The translations under genes were made by a program, and so were the position numbers. A DNA stretch of 64,000 nucleotides. It comes from Plantago ovata. Its lineage: Eukaryota; Streptophyta; Magnoliopsida; Lamiales; Plantaginaceae. The stretch spans positions 49,322,362 through 49,386,361 of the forward strand of contig CM051457.1 of assembly GCA_028274465.1 (NCBI GenBank), given 5' to 3'. Positions 22,496 through 34,523 of this stretch are shown piece after piece. The notes beneath the pieces are model-generated. The model saw only the letters and a program-made list of their open reading frames with translations, was not told the origin of the DNA and searched no databases. Within the stretch, counting starts at the first letter, position 1; the number at the start of each line of letters is the position of its first letter.

Positions 22496-23349
22496 GGGAA
22501 TTTTCTAAAAACTACCCCCACTGTTGCACCTAATTACGTTTCTTCCCCTGATAGTTCAACAATTACATCTAGCCCAATTTTATCCAAAAATGTTGTCGAA
22601 CTTACAAATCTTCTCTCTCCAAACATGCCCTTACCAATATTTTTCTTTTTTCATTTATCTTTTTCTTTTTCTTTTTCAATATTTTCTTTTTCTTTTTCCT
22701 TTTTTTTTTCATTAATCATCTTCTTCTTCAAGCTCTAAACTCCGGTACCGGAGATGTCCCCACACAGCTCCGTCGACCGGAGCTGTAAATAGCTCCAATC
22801 GGAGCTATTTGCAGCCCCAACCGGAGCTGTGAATCAGCTCCGATCGAAGCTGTAAATAGCTCCGTTCGGAGCTAACTACAGCTCCGACCAGAGCTGCCAG
22901 CTCCGATCGGAGCTCCGATCGCCTTTTTTTTTCTTTTTTTTTGTTTTATATTTAATTTTAAATTATTTTTTGGAATTCTTATTATTATTTATTTATTTAT
23001 TTTAATATTATGGGGTTGATATTGAGATATAAAATGTGTAGGGACTTGTTTAAAAAAATATTTGGATGATGTTGAAATTTTAAAAAATTATGTAGGTTAA
23101 TTTTGTAAAATTAGAAATTTTGGAGTCAAATGTGCAATAAAGGAAAGTTGATTGTGTTTGGGTGTTTCTGAAATCTGAATTTTAAATGAGGGCAAATTTG
23201 TCATTTCCAGGCCTTAATTCGCCAAAAGTCAAAGTCGTGGGGCTGGATGTAATTGTTTTTCACTAACGAAGGAAAATATGTTATTGTTGAACTAGCAGGG
23301 GAAGATTCGTAATTGATGAAGCTAACAGGGGTCTGTATGAAAATTACCC
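22496..23349. mobile_element. small non-autonomous MULE-like element
   Basis: The ends are imperfect inverted repeats over more than 100 bp. The left end GGGAATTTTCTAAAAACTACC and the complement of the right end, GGGTAATTTTCATACAGACC, both continue into AATTACG, then TCTTCCCCTG, TAGTTCAACAAT and AACAATTACATC.AGCCC blocks. A 9-bp near-duplication flanks it: AAGAATATA (22487-22495) and AAAAATATA (23350-23358). The size is 854 bp and no transposase is present. A 9-bp target site and long TIRs fit Mutator-like elements. The interior has a pyrimidine-rich tract (22640-22710) and a palindrome array. Confidence 0.8.
22738..22925. repeat. array of AGCTCCG...CGGAGCT palindromes
   Basis: Within ~190 bp there are eight or more inverted units: CTCCGGTACCGGAG, AGCTCCGTCGACCGGAGCT, AGCTCCAATCGGAGCT, AGCTCCGATCGAAGCT, AGCTCCGTTCGGAGCT, AGCTCCGACCAGAGCT and AGCTCCGATCGGAGCT. 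The stems are the same and the 2-4 nt centres vary. The array lies in the middle of the small MULE-like element. Confidence 0.85.
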
Positions 23350-24163
<814 letters not shown>

Positions 24164-24276
24164 AAAGGCTATTGTGGTCAATTCATTCTAAAAGTTACAT
24201 TTTTGAAAATAAGATTTTGAGCATCACTAATGTGTAGTTAAGTTACGAAAACATCACCTATATGTAATTGACCCTA

Positions 24277-24627
24277 CTTACAATGGTATTCTACCCGGTC
24301 CAAATGGGGCCACCCATTTTGATTCACATCGTTTTTCCCATCTTCCATGTGCAACGGTCGAACCAATGGGAATACCAATGGGTGTGGCATGTTATGGGAT
24401 CTTACCCCTAGGTCTTGTATGGCTAATACTTACAAGGGTATTTTTTCCCGATTCAAACTGGGCCACCCATTTTGATTCACATGGTTTTTCCCGTTTTCGA
24501 TGTGCAACGGTCGAACCAATGGGAACACCAACGGGTGTGGGACGGTATGGGATCTTACTTACAAGGTCTTGTAGGGGTCATACTTACAAGGGTATTTCTA
24601 CCCGATTCCCCCCCCCCCCCCCCCCCC
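24277..24627. repeat. tandem repeat with ~152-bp period, ending in C20
   Basis: CTTACAATGGTATT...CCACCCATTTTGATTCACAT...GTGCAACGGTCGAACCAATG starts at 24277 and again at 24429. A third, truncated copy starts at 24583 and runs into a homopolymer of 20 C at 24608-24627. Confidence 0.85.
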
Positions 24628-24832
24628 GGATAGTTATAGTTTTAAATTGGCATGCGCATGTCAAATTGTTCTCATGTTTATTAGTAGGTCATACATAAAA
24701 CTTCGCATGGGCATATAAACGTTTTATTAGTAAGTACTATGTTAAAGAAGGTGCCGTTAAAGAAGTCATATATACAACTATGATTTGGATAACATGTAAC
24801 TGCCCTAGTTGATTGGCTAATTGAAAATGGTC

Positions 24833-25011
24833 ATCCTGTTTCTACATAAGACACATATGCAACAGGGGTTAGATAAAACTAGCAAAAATCATATCAAGTT
24901 TGTCTTCCTATTTCTACGTAAGTCATATATGCGACATGGTTTAGATAAAACTAGCAAAAATCATATTTTGTCCTCCTATTTCTACGTAAGTCATATATAC
25001 AACTATGCATT
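24833..25011. repeat. tandem repeat, ~70-bp period, 2.5 copies
   Basis: The unit contains TTTCTACGTAAGTCATATAT followed by TTAGATAAAACTAGCAAAAA. Copies start near 24834, 24905 and 24974. Related CATATATACAACTATG fragments occur on both sides (24765 and 25145). Confidence 0.8.
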
Positions 25012-25387
25012 CCAGAACATTGTGAGTTACGTAGTAGTCCGGCTGAACGGTGGTATATTTCATCAACCGGTTCTCATGTTGCTTAGTAAGTAATATATAA
25101 AACGGGTGCCTATACAAAACACGGGATAAATAAATAGACCCGTCATATATACAACTATGCACGGTATCACATGAAAGTGCCGTTGAGCGTTGGCTACGGT
25201 TATTTATATTAATTACTAAATTAGTTCAACAAATAGCTAGTAATTGTCAATAAAATATCACTAATAAAGAGACTTAACTTTGTAATTGGCTAATTGGTCA
25301 ATACTATGGTTGTTGATTTACTAAGCACTTGATTGTAGTTCTTGATTGTTATTATTTGGAAATGGAAAAAATTTTATCAACAACAAA

Positions 25388-25482
25388 CTAAACCCTCAAC
25401 CATAAACCCTCAACCCTAAACCCTAAACTCTAAACCCAAAGTCCTATACCCTAAACCCTAAGCCCCTAACCAAAAGCCCTAG
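25388..25482. repeat. degenerate telomere-like repeat
   Basis: About 95 bp of variants of CCCTAAA (CCCTCAA, CCATAAA, CCCTAAACT). This is the plant telomere unit in degenerate interstitial form. Confidence 0.8.
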
Positions 25483-27445
25483 GAAATGTAAACAACTTAT
25501 TGGTACTGGTTATTACATTTATTATTTACTAGGGTATATGTTTATAAAAAAAAATATGAGTCAAACAAATTTTAAAGATTAAAAAGTGATATGACTTGGC
25601 CGTCTTGGAAAATCCCAAATTTAAAGTAGGGTAAATCAGTATGCATTGGATATGGTACATGGTTTAAGTTTTAATTCTAATCTATATATTTGTAGTTGCA
25701 ATTTTAGTTCTTGATTAATAGGTTTGTCGTTTGCCACAATGTCAAGCCAGAAAATTCAAAGAAGCGCTTATAAAATAAGAAAAGCATATATTCTATATAT
25801 GTGTAACAAGTCGTCAATCAAAATTATGCCACTTTATATAAAAAATTGGCAAAATTCTTACGGCGACTTCTTACACATAGTCAACTTGGCTGGTTATAAT
25901 CGGCCACAGAGCATATACTTCAACATACAAATACAACATAGATACCTAGTCATTAGAATCGTCATAAATCCATACATAATGCTTCCACAAACCCGGATAA
26001 CAAGGACAGCAGAGAGTCTAGTTCATAGATAAAAAGTTCAGGAGTTCAACACAGCAAAAGTAATAGGATGAGTTCCTTGTACTAGATATTAGATGATGCA
26101 GAATTAAATGGCTCATCCATCAGCTCGGTAGATCACAACATTCCAAACTTTCTCCTCATCCTCATCAACATCAATCTGCACAACATCCTTCTCCTTCATA
26201 CTATTTGCCATCGCAAACCTTGCCCATCCATAGGTAATAGCACACTTATCGACTAAAAGTTCACAAACCAGCTGATACGACCCAATCACCTGCCCAATAA
26301 GCGTGTCAATAACCCTAGCTGTTACTTTGTTATTTCCAGGGTTAACATTTAGTAGTCCCCACTCGATATCAAGTTCCTGCATGATTATAGGTACCAATCA
26401 GTCTACATATTATCAAAACAAGTAGGCAGTCATCATCTTATCAAACCACACTAATAAAGCTAACTAGGTTAATTAAAGAGAAAACCCACCAAACCATTAA
26501 GGAGATGTCCTTTAGTCAGTTCTGCAAAGTAGTGAAAGTCAGGACCAGGAACAACTGGCTCAAGCACAACATTTTGCTCAGCTTCAGGTTGTAGAGCTAT
26601 TGGAGGAGATGGTTCACGAACCACAACAGCTACAGAAGGGGGGACATATATTACAAAGGGCCATATTACAAATGTTCAACTGCTTGAACCATTATTAGAA
26701 TAACAAAGAAACATATCGGCAAGGCCTTCATACCCTCACGCTGATTCTTTGGAAATAACCCTTCCATAGTTGCTTGTGGGGGCTGATGGACATGGGAATC
26801 TACAGGAACAGATGAAATTTTAAAACAAGTATCAATGTTTTTCAAATGAAGGATGCCAAGGGTAGAATCCATCATACCATCCGGTTGAATGGTAGCAAAT
26901 AACCGTGCAACTGCACTGCTGAACTTGCTTGATGTACCAGGAGCTGTGTTAATATACAAAACACAACATTAGAATTCCATAAAATTGAGGAGAGGGGATC
27001 CATTTGAGAGAATTTTATTTGTTTGCTACAAAAACATACTCACTAAGAGGGGAGTTGCTTGTTCCAGCCTTCATCTGTCCATGTAAAGAGGAACCTCCTT
27101 CACCTAAATCCAAAGTTTTTTTTAGGCCTGTTATATAACTTCATGGTATCAGTTTGCAACTTCATTTAACAACTCACCTATGTGGTTTCGTCGGGATGAG
27201 GAACCAAGAACCGGGCTTGCTTCATGGTCACTACCTTCAGATGTGTACAAGTTGAAGGGCATCGGTGGAGAAATAGCCCGAATTCCACGGCTGGGATCAA
27301 ACCAGTTGTCCTTTTGCTTCCCAAAAATATCATACACTAAGTAAAGTCAGTAGCATATAATATGAAATTCAATAATAAAGGATCATAAGAAAGCTATATT
27401 ACTACATGTTTTACTGCAATTTTTTACCAGCAGCCCGAGTGTCAG

Positions 27446-28243
27446 AAGCGTTATAAGATGGACGACTCAAAGAGAGGCTTTCTCCCAGCTAGGCATGGGG
27501 TTGTCTTATCAGTTAAGGATGGTCCTAAAACTGATGAAGAAAGAAATGCAATGAGTCGTGTGCCCTATGCTTCGGCAGTAGGGTCTATAATGTATGCAAT
27601 GAATTGCACAAGGCCCGATGTGGCATATGTGCTTAGTGTCACTTGTCGGCACCAACAGAATCCAGGAGTACCTCACTGGACTGCTGTAAAGAACATTCTT
27701 AAGTACCTTCGACGGACTAAAGAGATGTTCTTGGTGTTTGGTGGAGAACCAGAATTAAAGATGTTTGGGTATGTCGACGCTGGATTTGAATCAGATCCTG
27801 ATGACTTTAAGTCACAGACATGATACGTATTCAAATTGAACGGAGGAGCTATCTGTTGGAAGAGTTCTAAGCAATCCACGGTTGCTGACTCATCCACAGA
27901 AGCCGAGTACATTGCTGCATCAGAAGCATCGAAAGAAGCTGTCTGGATTTCAGAGTTCTTGAAGGAATTGAGGGTTGTTCCTGCTCCTAGTCCAATAACG
28001 ATTTATTGTGACAATACGGGCGCCGTCGCTCAAGCTAGGGAGCCTAGATCTACAAACAAGAACAAACATGTACTTAGAAAATATCACGTTATACGTGAGA
28101 TTATTGATAGAGGAGAAGTTAGTATAGAACGTGTCTCTACCACGGACAACGTGGCAGATCCTTTCACCAAGGTCTTATCATTGGAAGTCTACTTAAGACA
28201 TTATGCTAATCTGGTTATTAAGCATAAAGGTGATTGGCTCTAG
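27446..28243 (+). pseudogene. copia pol fragment: end of reverse transcriptase and RNase H
   Basis: KMDDSKRGFLPARHG, then SRVPYASAVGSIMYAMNCTR and HWTAVKNILKYLRRTKEMF match the last part of copia reverse transcriptase. Then GGAICWKSSKQSTVADSSTE, AEYIAASEASKEAVW, YCDNTGAVAQAREPR and DNVADPFTK match the RNase H domain with its acidic residues. One in-frame TGA (at 27821, where related elements have the Gly of SGYVF) interrupts the frame. The frame ends just before the polypurine tract. Without the upstream domains it is inactive. Confidence 0.9.
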
Positions 28244-28257
28244 TCCAAGTGGGAGAT

Positions 28258-30338
28258 TGATAGTGTATATGTCCTAGAGACAATCCTTATTAAGGGCATG
28301 CAGCCCTTATAGAGGACATATATGTACTATTACACAGGTCAACGTAATATGATATATGTTTGTTGTTTGACTATTGAGTATCGCTTTCATATTTATATTA
28401 CACCAGGCATGCAGCATGTCATATCTCTATTTCTGTCTGTATTGATATTAAACATGTCCCCTCGGATAGATGACCGATCACACAAATAGTGGGAGCTATG
28501 TGAGTTATCATCTATCCCAAACTCTCCCTAGTCGAGGTTCATCTCGGATGTAGGGGTCTGAATGAACCAGCTGAGACTAGTATGCGTGGAGGTTATACTT
28601 GTTGGAGCAAGTGTGAGCCGATCCCACGGCCACGGAACAGATTGTTGGACAATCAAGAAACGTTCCCATAACTGCGCATAGTTGTTCGAAGGATGATTAC
28701 CGAACAATGGAAGTACCCACCGGACACTACCATCGATGTATACTCTACACCGAAGTGTCTATGGGAACCGGTAAGTTGTCGAAGTGATGCCAGTCGTCCT
28801 TTGGACTTACAGGACTTTATCATCACATTTGTTGCCCCATATCCTTGGTGGACCCGTCGATGTCAGCTCTGAATAAGCAGTTGACCTAAGACACGATCCA
28901 GGATTATGGCTACATACAAATGGGGATGATAGGTGTTTCTGTGAAGGATTCATCTCTCATGTGTAGCACAGGAGAGTACTGCTCATAGTCTTCATAGTTG
29001 TGTTGGTAAAGTCACTGGCCAGTGCATCGATATATTATGATGGTCATAAGTATATCTTCATAACCAAGCAACTCCCTGAGACGCCCGTGGATGTATTATT
29101 GGGATAGACACATCATCGATCCTAGATGCATTCGAGTCAGTCAGATGAAGGGACGTTACCATCGTCGCGTTGAGCGCAACAGACTTCGCAACGAAAGGGT
29201 TTGCTTTGAGAAACCTCTCAAACGTCCTCATGTATTAATATTGCAAATGGAACCGTCTAGGAATTCCATTTTGCCTAGTCTAGGACTTGCTTAATACAAT
29301 GAGGCCCTATGGGTCGCACTATGTGGTGATTCAGCTTATCAGAATATCCTTTAAGATGAAATCGCAATTGATTTGGAATTGATTGTGATTGATGGATTAT
29401 AATTGATTTGGAATTAATTATAATATTTAGTGGCTCAATTAATGATTTGGAATTATTAATTGAATTGGCTAATGAATTGTATTTTATGTAAATACAATTA
29501 AAGATTATATTTTAGAAATATAATAGAGGTTTGATTTGAAAGGATATGTTAATTTAGAATTAACATATGCACATCGGCAAAATCTACTTGGAGTTTGAAT
29601 TGCCTTAGAACTATAAGTGGGTCCCAAAATCGGGACCCACCTATCTCCCATAGGACACGCGCGCGCGAGCTGAGTAGGGGAAGGAGTTCGACTCCTTCCT
29701 CTATTAGAAGTCCAAGGGATAAGTTAGATTTTCCTGATTGAGTTTTAATTTAATTGAGAATGAATCTAGACTTGAAATTGGTTTCCTAGTGCGATAAGAA
29801 TTAGATTTTTATTCCTTTATGAAGTCTAATTGCTTATGCTTTAGGTTTCTATTGACTACTATATAAGTAAGTCATTAGAGAGCTTTTTCAGTATTAAAAT
29901 TCTTAGAGAATTATTCTACCTTTCTTAGAGAAAATAAAAGCTCTCCCCCTCTCCTCCATAAGCCACGCGCGCCACCCCTCTTGCCGGAGGAAAATCGCCG
30001 CCCCATCTTCTTGGTCACACAAAGAATATCCTAGCATTCTTCCGATAGGCTGTTCATCCGTGGATACCAAGGTTGAGGTTCTAGGAGCTAGAAACTAACT
30101 TTTATTGTCTTGCAAATAATCAGAGTATTGCAGATATCTTCGACTTCGACGAAGGAGAAGATACACCGGATTATTACGAAGACTTGGAAGTTATGCTTGC
30201 TTTGGAAGTAAGGTTAGTCTTCTAATTGACGTGTTTAAATATATACGGCATATACATAATCAATTAACCTGTATGTTAAGAAAATTTTTGAAATTCCGCT
30301 GCGTACCCTAGGGGTAACTCTGACCGTATTTTCTTACA
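28258..30338 (+). repeat. 3' LTR of the truncated copia element
   Basis: A long LTR, about 2 kb. Inside it 29930-30000 has a CT-rich leader-like stretch, and a short GCGCGCGC run is near 29660. There is no second copy in the window, so its end is set by the host junction. Confidence 0.75.
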
Positions 30339-31318
30339 GACACGAGGCATACCAGTGGCATGCTCCAAAATCGTCACGGGAAAGCCATGGTTGTTGTCAT
30401 ACTCAAATACCAGCACATCATCCAATTTGTATTTGTAGTGATCGCGAAACTGAGGCCAGCTAGCTTCGAAACGCATGCCAATGTTGTCAGATGTAAGATA
30501 AACATTCCACGGAACCTCACCATCACCAGCATCCAAAGTCATTTGCGAGTGCACTGAGAGCATATTCTTCTTAACGAAACGATGTGGGATTGTCTGCAAC
30601 AGTTTGAAGTAATGTTTAAAAAGCATCAATAGTTGTTCACACTTACAACAGTCGCAGTAGGTAGAATTAGATCAAAACATATAAACCTTATTTAAGGATG
30701 AATTATAACAATTATGTTTTATTAAGCCAGTTTCATATAGATGTTAGAAATAACCGTGTATTTACATGTTAGAAGTAAAAACTACTTGTATCAGTAAACT
30801 TCATGCATCCTTAAATAAGGTCATATACATCTGAGACTCTATGCAAAAACATAATTAACAATGTATTTGCATAGATCTACAACAGAACCCTAAAGCAATA
30901 AACTTTATTCATCCTTAAACCATATCAAGAAACAGTGGCCTTTACAGAGATCTACTGAAGAAATAAAGAACATACTAAATAGATCTCATGAACAAGACAC
31001 AAAACAAGACTTAATCAAAATGTTTCTATGCAACCCAACAAGTGTCATCTTTTTGTAATAGTTGTTAAAATAACATTAAATAATAGAGGCAGAATTATCA
31101 TGAACAAAGAACAGTCACATCTTGATAAATATATTTCTTCATATACACAAATAAAGGCATAAGTAAATGAAGCAACACAATACACCATTACATGAGGAAG
31201 TTATAAACTCAAGTCTGTAATAGTGTAATACGAGAAATCTTACTAAGAATGGCGTGTCTGTCCTCCTCATATGCTTGAAGAAGACAAGATCATTAGCCAC
31301 ACTTCCAGAGGACATCAT

Positions 31319-33005
31319 GGTTAGGAATCAAGAAAGGGTTCCGTTTTTTGTTTTTTTAAGTAAGAGCTTCACGCAATGCTGTATCTGGTTCTTGTTGTCT
31401 CTGTCTATGCTTTTATTTAGGAATGCAGAAGGAATGAAAGAAGGCAAGAAGAAGCCCTAAGAAGAATGAATGAGAGAGCAGTTGGTTGTTATGGCCCGCA
31501 AGTCATCCCTCATTAATGAAAAAGCAGTGAACAGTGCTGAAATAGTGTACCTAGGTACAAGAAACAAGGCAAATTCTGTCAATTAGGTCCAGATTGACTT
31601 CCCAATGAAAATGGAGGGAATGAAGGCAGCAGCCAGCAAGCAAATCCAAATAAAATCTCTAGCTATCATAGACATAAATGCCCTTTCATTATTGGGAGAA
31701 TTAGAGTTAATGCCATGCCATCAAATATCTGGATAAGGTTTGTACACAAGGCTTCCCCAAAATAAGCAAAATGAAGGGCTAAATAAAGGTAAATGGGTCA
31801 AATAAATCGTAAATCACATATGAACAGTTCAAAACTGCAAATCAAAAAATTGTATTTTTCATTAACAAATCACATTTCAAGATTTCAAATCTGTAACTGA
31901 ATTTTTTTATTTCCTTCCCCTTTAATATTTTATGATGCATTTTACAGATCTGTGACCATGGTCTCTAGAACTTTATAACATGGTTTGTTTTAAAAACCAC
32001 CAGTTGGATAATTTTTCAGTAAGTCAAGGCATTAAGAGTTGTGATTGTTAAAGTCAGGCATTCACTAGCCCGTTCAGCCCTAAAATGTTCTACATTAAAC
32101 GGTTTTATGTCAACAACTAGCAGAGAAGAAATATCATTTTCTCTTGTTGCTGCAATTCAATAGGTATAGGCTCATAAGGGTTACATAAACACTACAAAAT
32201 AAAGAGAAGGTACTATACCAACAAGAAAAAGTCGCACACATATGCAAACGGTATCCCACAGGGGAACCAGCCAGATAAGTCCAATACATGATCCCAAACG
32301 GCCCGATCCCAAACAAGGCAGCGCACCCCCTCCACAATTTGTTAATTAAATACTATTGTGACACTTACTAACATGTGGTTCTTTAAAAAGAGGTCATTTA
32401 AAAGAGTGCAAGAGGGCATTCATTAGATGAAAGAGGGCATTTGAAAGATTTATAAAACATTTCAAAGATAAATGGCCACTATATAAAACATTTTTCACTA
32501 ATTTGGCCGGGTGGATCTGTAAAGTTCATTCCCAACAGGCTAGGGGACAACTAAAATGACCAAGTCAAATATATAAATAAACAGGTGCATTTAAAGAGTA
32601 CATTTATAATATAAACGGCCATTTAAAAAAATATGTAGACATTTCAAAAGATATATAGTTTAGTGCTTCATAGACAATCGCGTTTCCCACCGAAACACCC
32701 GCCGGGTTGATGTGCAATCCGGATTCCCAATGGGCTAGGGGACAACAAAAATGGGCTGCCCCAATAAAATGCCCAAGTTAAAAAGTTAAAGTGTCACCCC
32801 TCAATAGTGACCAGATTAAAATTCAAATTGTAAATCCAAATGTAATTTAAAATGGGCCTGATTCAAATTCAAATTGAAGTCCAAGTAGAAGCAACACTGC
32901 TAGGCCTATATATATAAGTTACTTAGTTGGATACTTTGTATCCAACTCAAATTTATCCAGTTTCAGATACATACCAAGCATAACAAAAATAGGCAACCCC
33001 CAAAA
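31319..33005. other. upstream region of the B3 gene with dispersed-repeat sequence
   Basis: No gene is supported. From about 32400 to 32960 the sequence resembles, in the same orientation, 43870-44190 (see the entry there): shared blocks include CATTTAAAAGAG, CACCCGCCGGG/CACCTGCCGGG, ATGTGCAA/GTGTGCAA, GGGCTA and CCTATATATATAA followed by TTGTATCCAACTCAAATT. Confidence 0.55.
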
Positions 33006-33010
33006 CAAAC

Positions 33011-34523
33011 TGATGAACGAGATTGTCAGACTCGAACAATCAAATAAATTTATTTGAAATCCAAAGGGCAACTTACAACTACACAAAACACGTAGTGCAG
33101 AGGTAAGATGACCTCGAGTGTCGATCTCTAGGGACTAAACTAGCTTTAACTAAATAACTAACTATATAAATTCAGAAAACAAATTTGACTTAGCTTGACT
33201 TAACAATATATGATGGGAGCTCGTGTAGTATGCTCATTCTAAGCATCAAGTTCTAATTATGCATGAAAGTGCAACTCGTACTGCTTTAAAATTAATTCGA
33301 ATTAACAAACACCAAAAACAGATTTGTAGACGTGTATTTTGAAAGCTTCCTATCTATACTAATACTTGGCTAAGGTTGTCAATCTTAGTTCAAGCAGTAC
33401 TTGATAATTATAATTATTGAATCGATGATCTTGAATTATCCTAGTGTTTCTAACACTTTCATACGAAGATATTGGCTTAGTCGGATCAAAGAATCGAATT
33501 AAGATAATTAAACAAGTAAAAGACTCAGAAACTCAATCATGCATAATATGAACCCTAGCTACGAATTTACATACTATCACCAACTAGATGCTTAGCTACT
33601 CATATCAAAATCATAAACAACAATAGCAATCATATGAGAAAACATAGTTGAATTGAAAGATAAATAGCAGAAATTGTGAGATACAAAGTTACCACCAAAG
33701 GTTGTCAATCTCCGGTGAATTGCTAAACTCACAAAGATCTAGTAAGGTGAGATCAATTGATGTCCAAATCTCTACTCTAGCTCCAAAATCGCTAAGAAAC
33801 AATGGTTCTAAGAGAAATATACCCAGAACAAGCTCTAGGGTTTATGTCTGCAAAATTATGATGAAAGATATGAAAATTCGCAACCTTTACAATTATATAT
33901 ATAGCTGTCGGAAGCTCCCCGGCGGACCGCCTGGTACGCGGCGGTCCGCCTGGCACGGGCAGCAAGTTTGTCAGTTTTTCCTCTAAGTTCGAACAGAGAT
34001 TTCGGGCGTGTCCGAACTCGGATTGGCACGTAAAACCCACCGTTGGATAGAACATCGAGTTAGCTACGCGTAGGTTGTAACCTCATCCCAATCCAATATC
34101 GTATGAAAGACTGGTGCCCAAACTACTGAGACTATGCAAATGGAACTTCCAGATTTCACTTCAAAGGCTCCAAAATCTTCATCCGAACTCCGAATGAACT
34201 ACCGTTTCCGCCTCATACAAGATATCTCGAATATTTAATGTTCTCATTGGCCTTGGGCACGACTTTGAGCTCCGAAACTTGGTCTTTTAGCCTTGAAACA
34301 CGTCCCGGTACTCCTTGACACACCACGGGTGATCTTGTTGCACCAAAACTTCAATGTTTCGCCATGATTTACATCCAAAAGTGCAATTTTTACCTAAAAC
34401 CTGAAAATAACAAAAGAAATAGAAATATGACACTATTCTAACAAAATGCACTAAAATGCATGCAAGAGGATAGCTAAATTGGTGAAAACGAACCGAATGA
34501 TAGTGTAAAAAACACTGTCATCA
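33011..34523 (-). mobile_element. solo LTR of the Athila-type family
   Basis: This 1513-bp segment has TGATGAACGAG...CACTGTCATCA ends and a perfect 5-bp target duplication CAAAC (33006-33010 and 34524-34528). Read on the minus strand, its first 150 bp (TTTTTTACACTATCATTCGG, then AGCTATCCTCTTGCATGC, then TTAGAATAGTGTCA) line up with the LTR at 3647. It has a palindrome cluster (33916-33958) just upstream of a TATATATA in the same relative place. No internal region remains. It sits about 70 bp beyond the end of the Ulp1-like gene. Confidence 0.9.
33916..33958. repeat. GGCGG palindromes in the third Athila-type LTR
   Basis: Two units, GGCGGACCGCC and GGCGGTCCGCC, with flanking CCTGG/CCTGGC. Read on the LTR's own (minus) strand, a TATATATA follows within about 20 bp, as in the 3647 LTR. 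Confidence 0.85.

Larger units (their letters stand above)
27446..30338 (+). mobile_element. 5'-truncated copia retrotransposon inside the B3 gene
   Basis: Only the 3' end of pol, the polypurine tract (AAGTGGGAGATT, 28246-28257) and one ~2.08-kb LTR remain; the 5' LTR and most of pol are missing. The left break lies near 27446, next to the B3 gene's coding sequence. The LTR begins TGATAGTGTATATG at 28258. I place its end at TTTTCTTACA (30338), next to B3 exon 2; an alternative end is ...CATAATCA at 30262. The inserted strand is opposite to the B3 gene. Confidence 0.82.
26111..31318 (-). pseudogene. B3-domain (REM-type) DNA-binding protein gene, interrupted by a copia element
   Basis: Exon 1 is 31318-31244 (MMSSGSVANDLVFFKHMRR). 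Exon 2 starts at 30593 in phase and encodes a first B3 domain: IPHRFVKKNM, then WNVYLTSDNIGMRFEASW, then YKLDDVLVFEYDNN and FPVTILEHAT, the order of strands in REM proteins. Exon 2 is cut at 30338/30339 by the copia LTR. On the far side of the insertion further exons can be read: about 27336-27178 (DIFGKQKDNWFDPSRGIR), 27103-27044, 26943 onward, about 26630-26490 (EPSPPIALQPEAEQN) and 26375-26111. The last holds a second B3-like domain (ARVIDTLIGQVIG, then YGWARFAMANSMKEKDVVQI) and ends at TGA. The intact protein would have been a nuclear DNA-binding factor with a Pro/Ser-rich linker between two B3 domains. The 2.9-kb insertion should abolish it unless it is spliced out. Confidence 0.8.
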
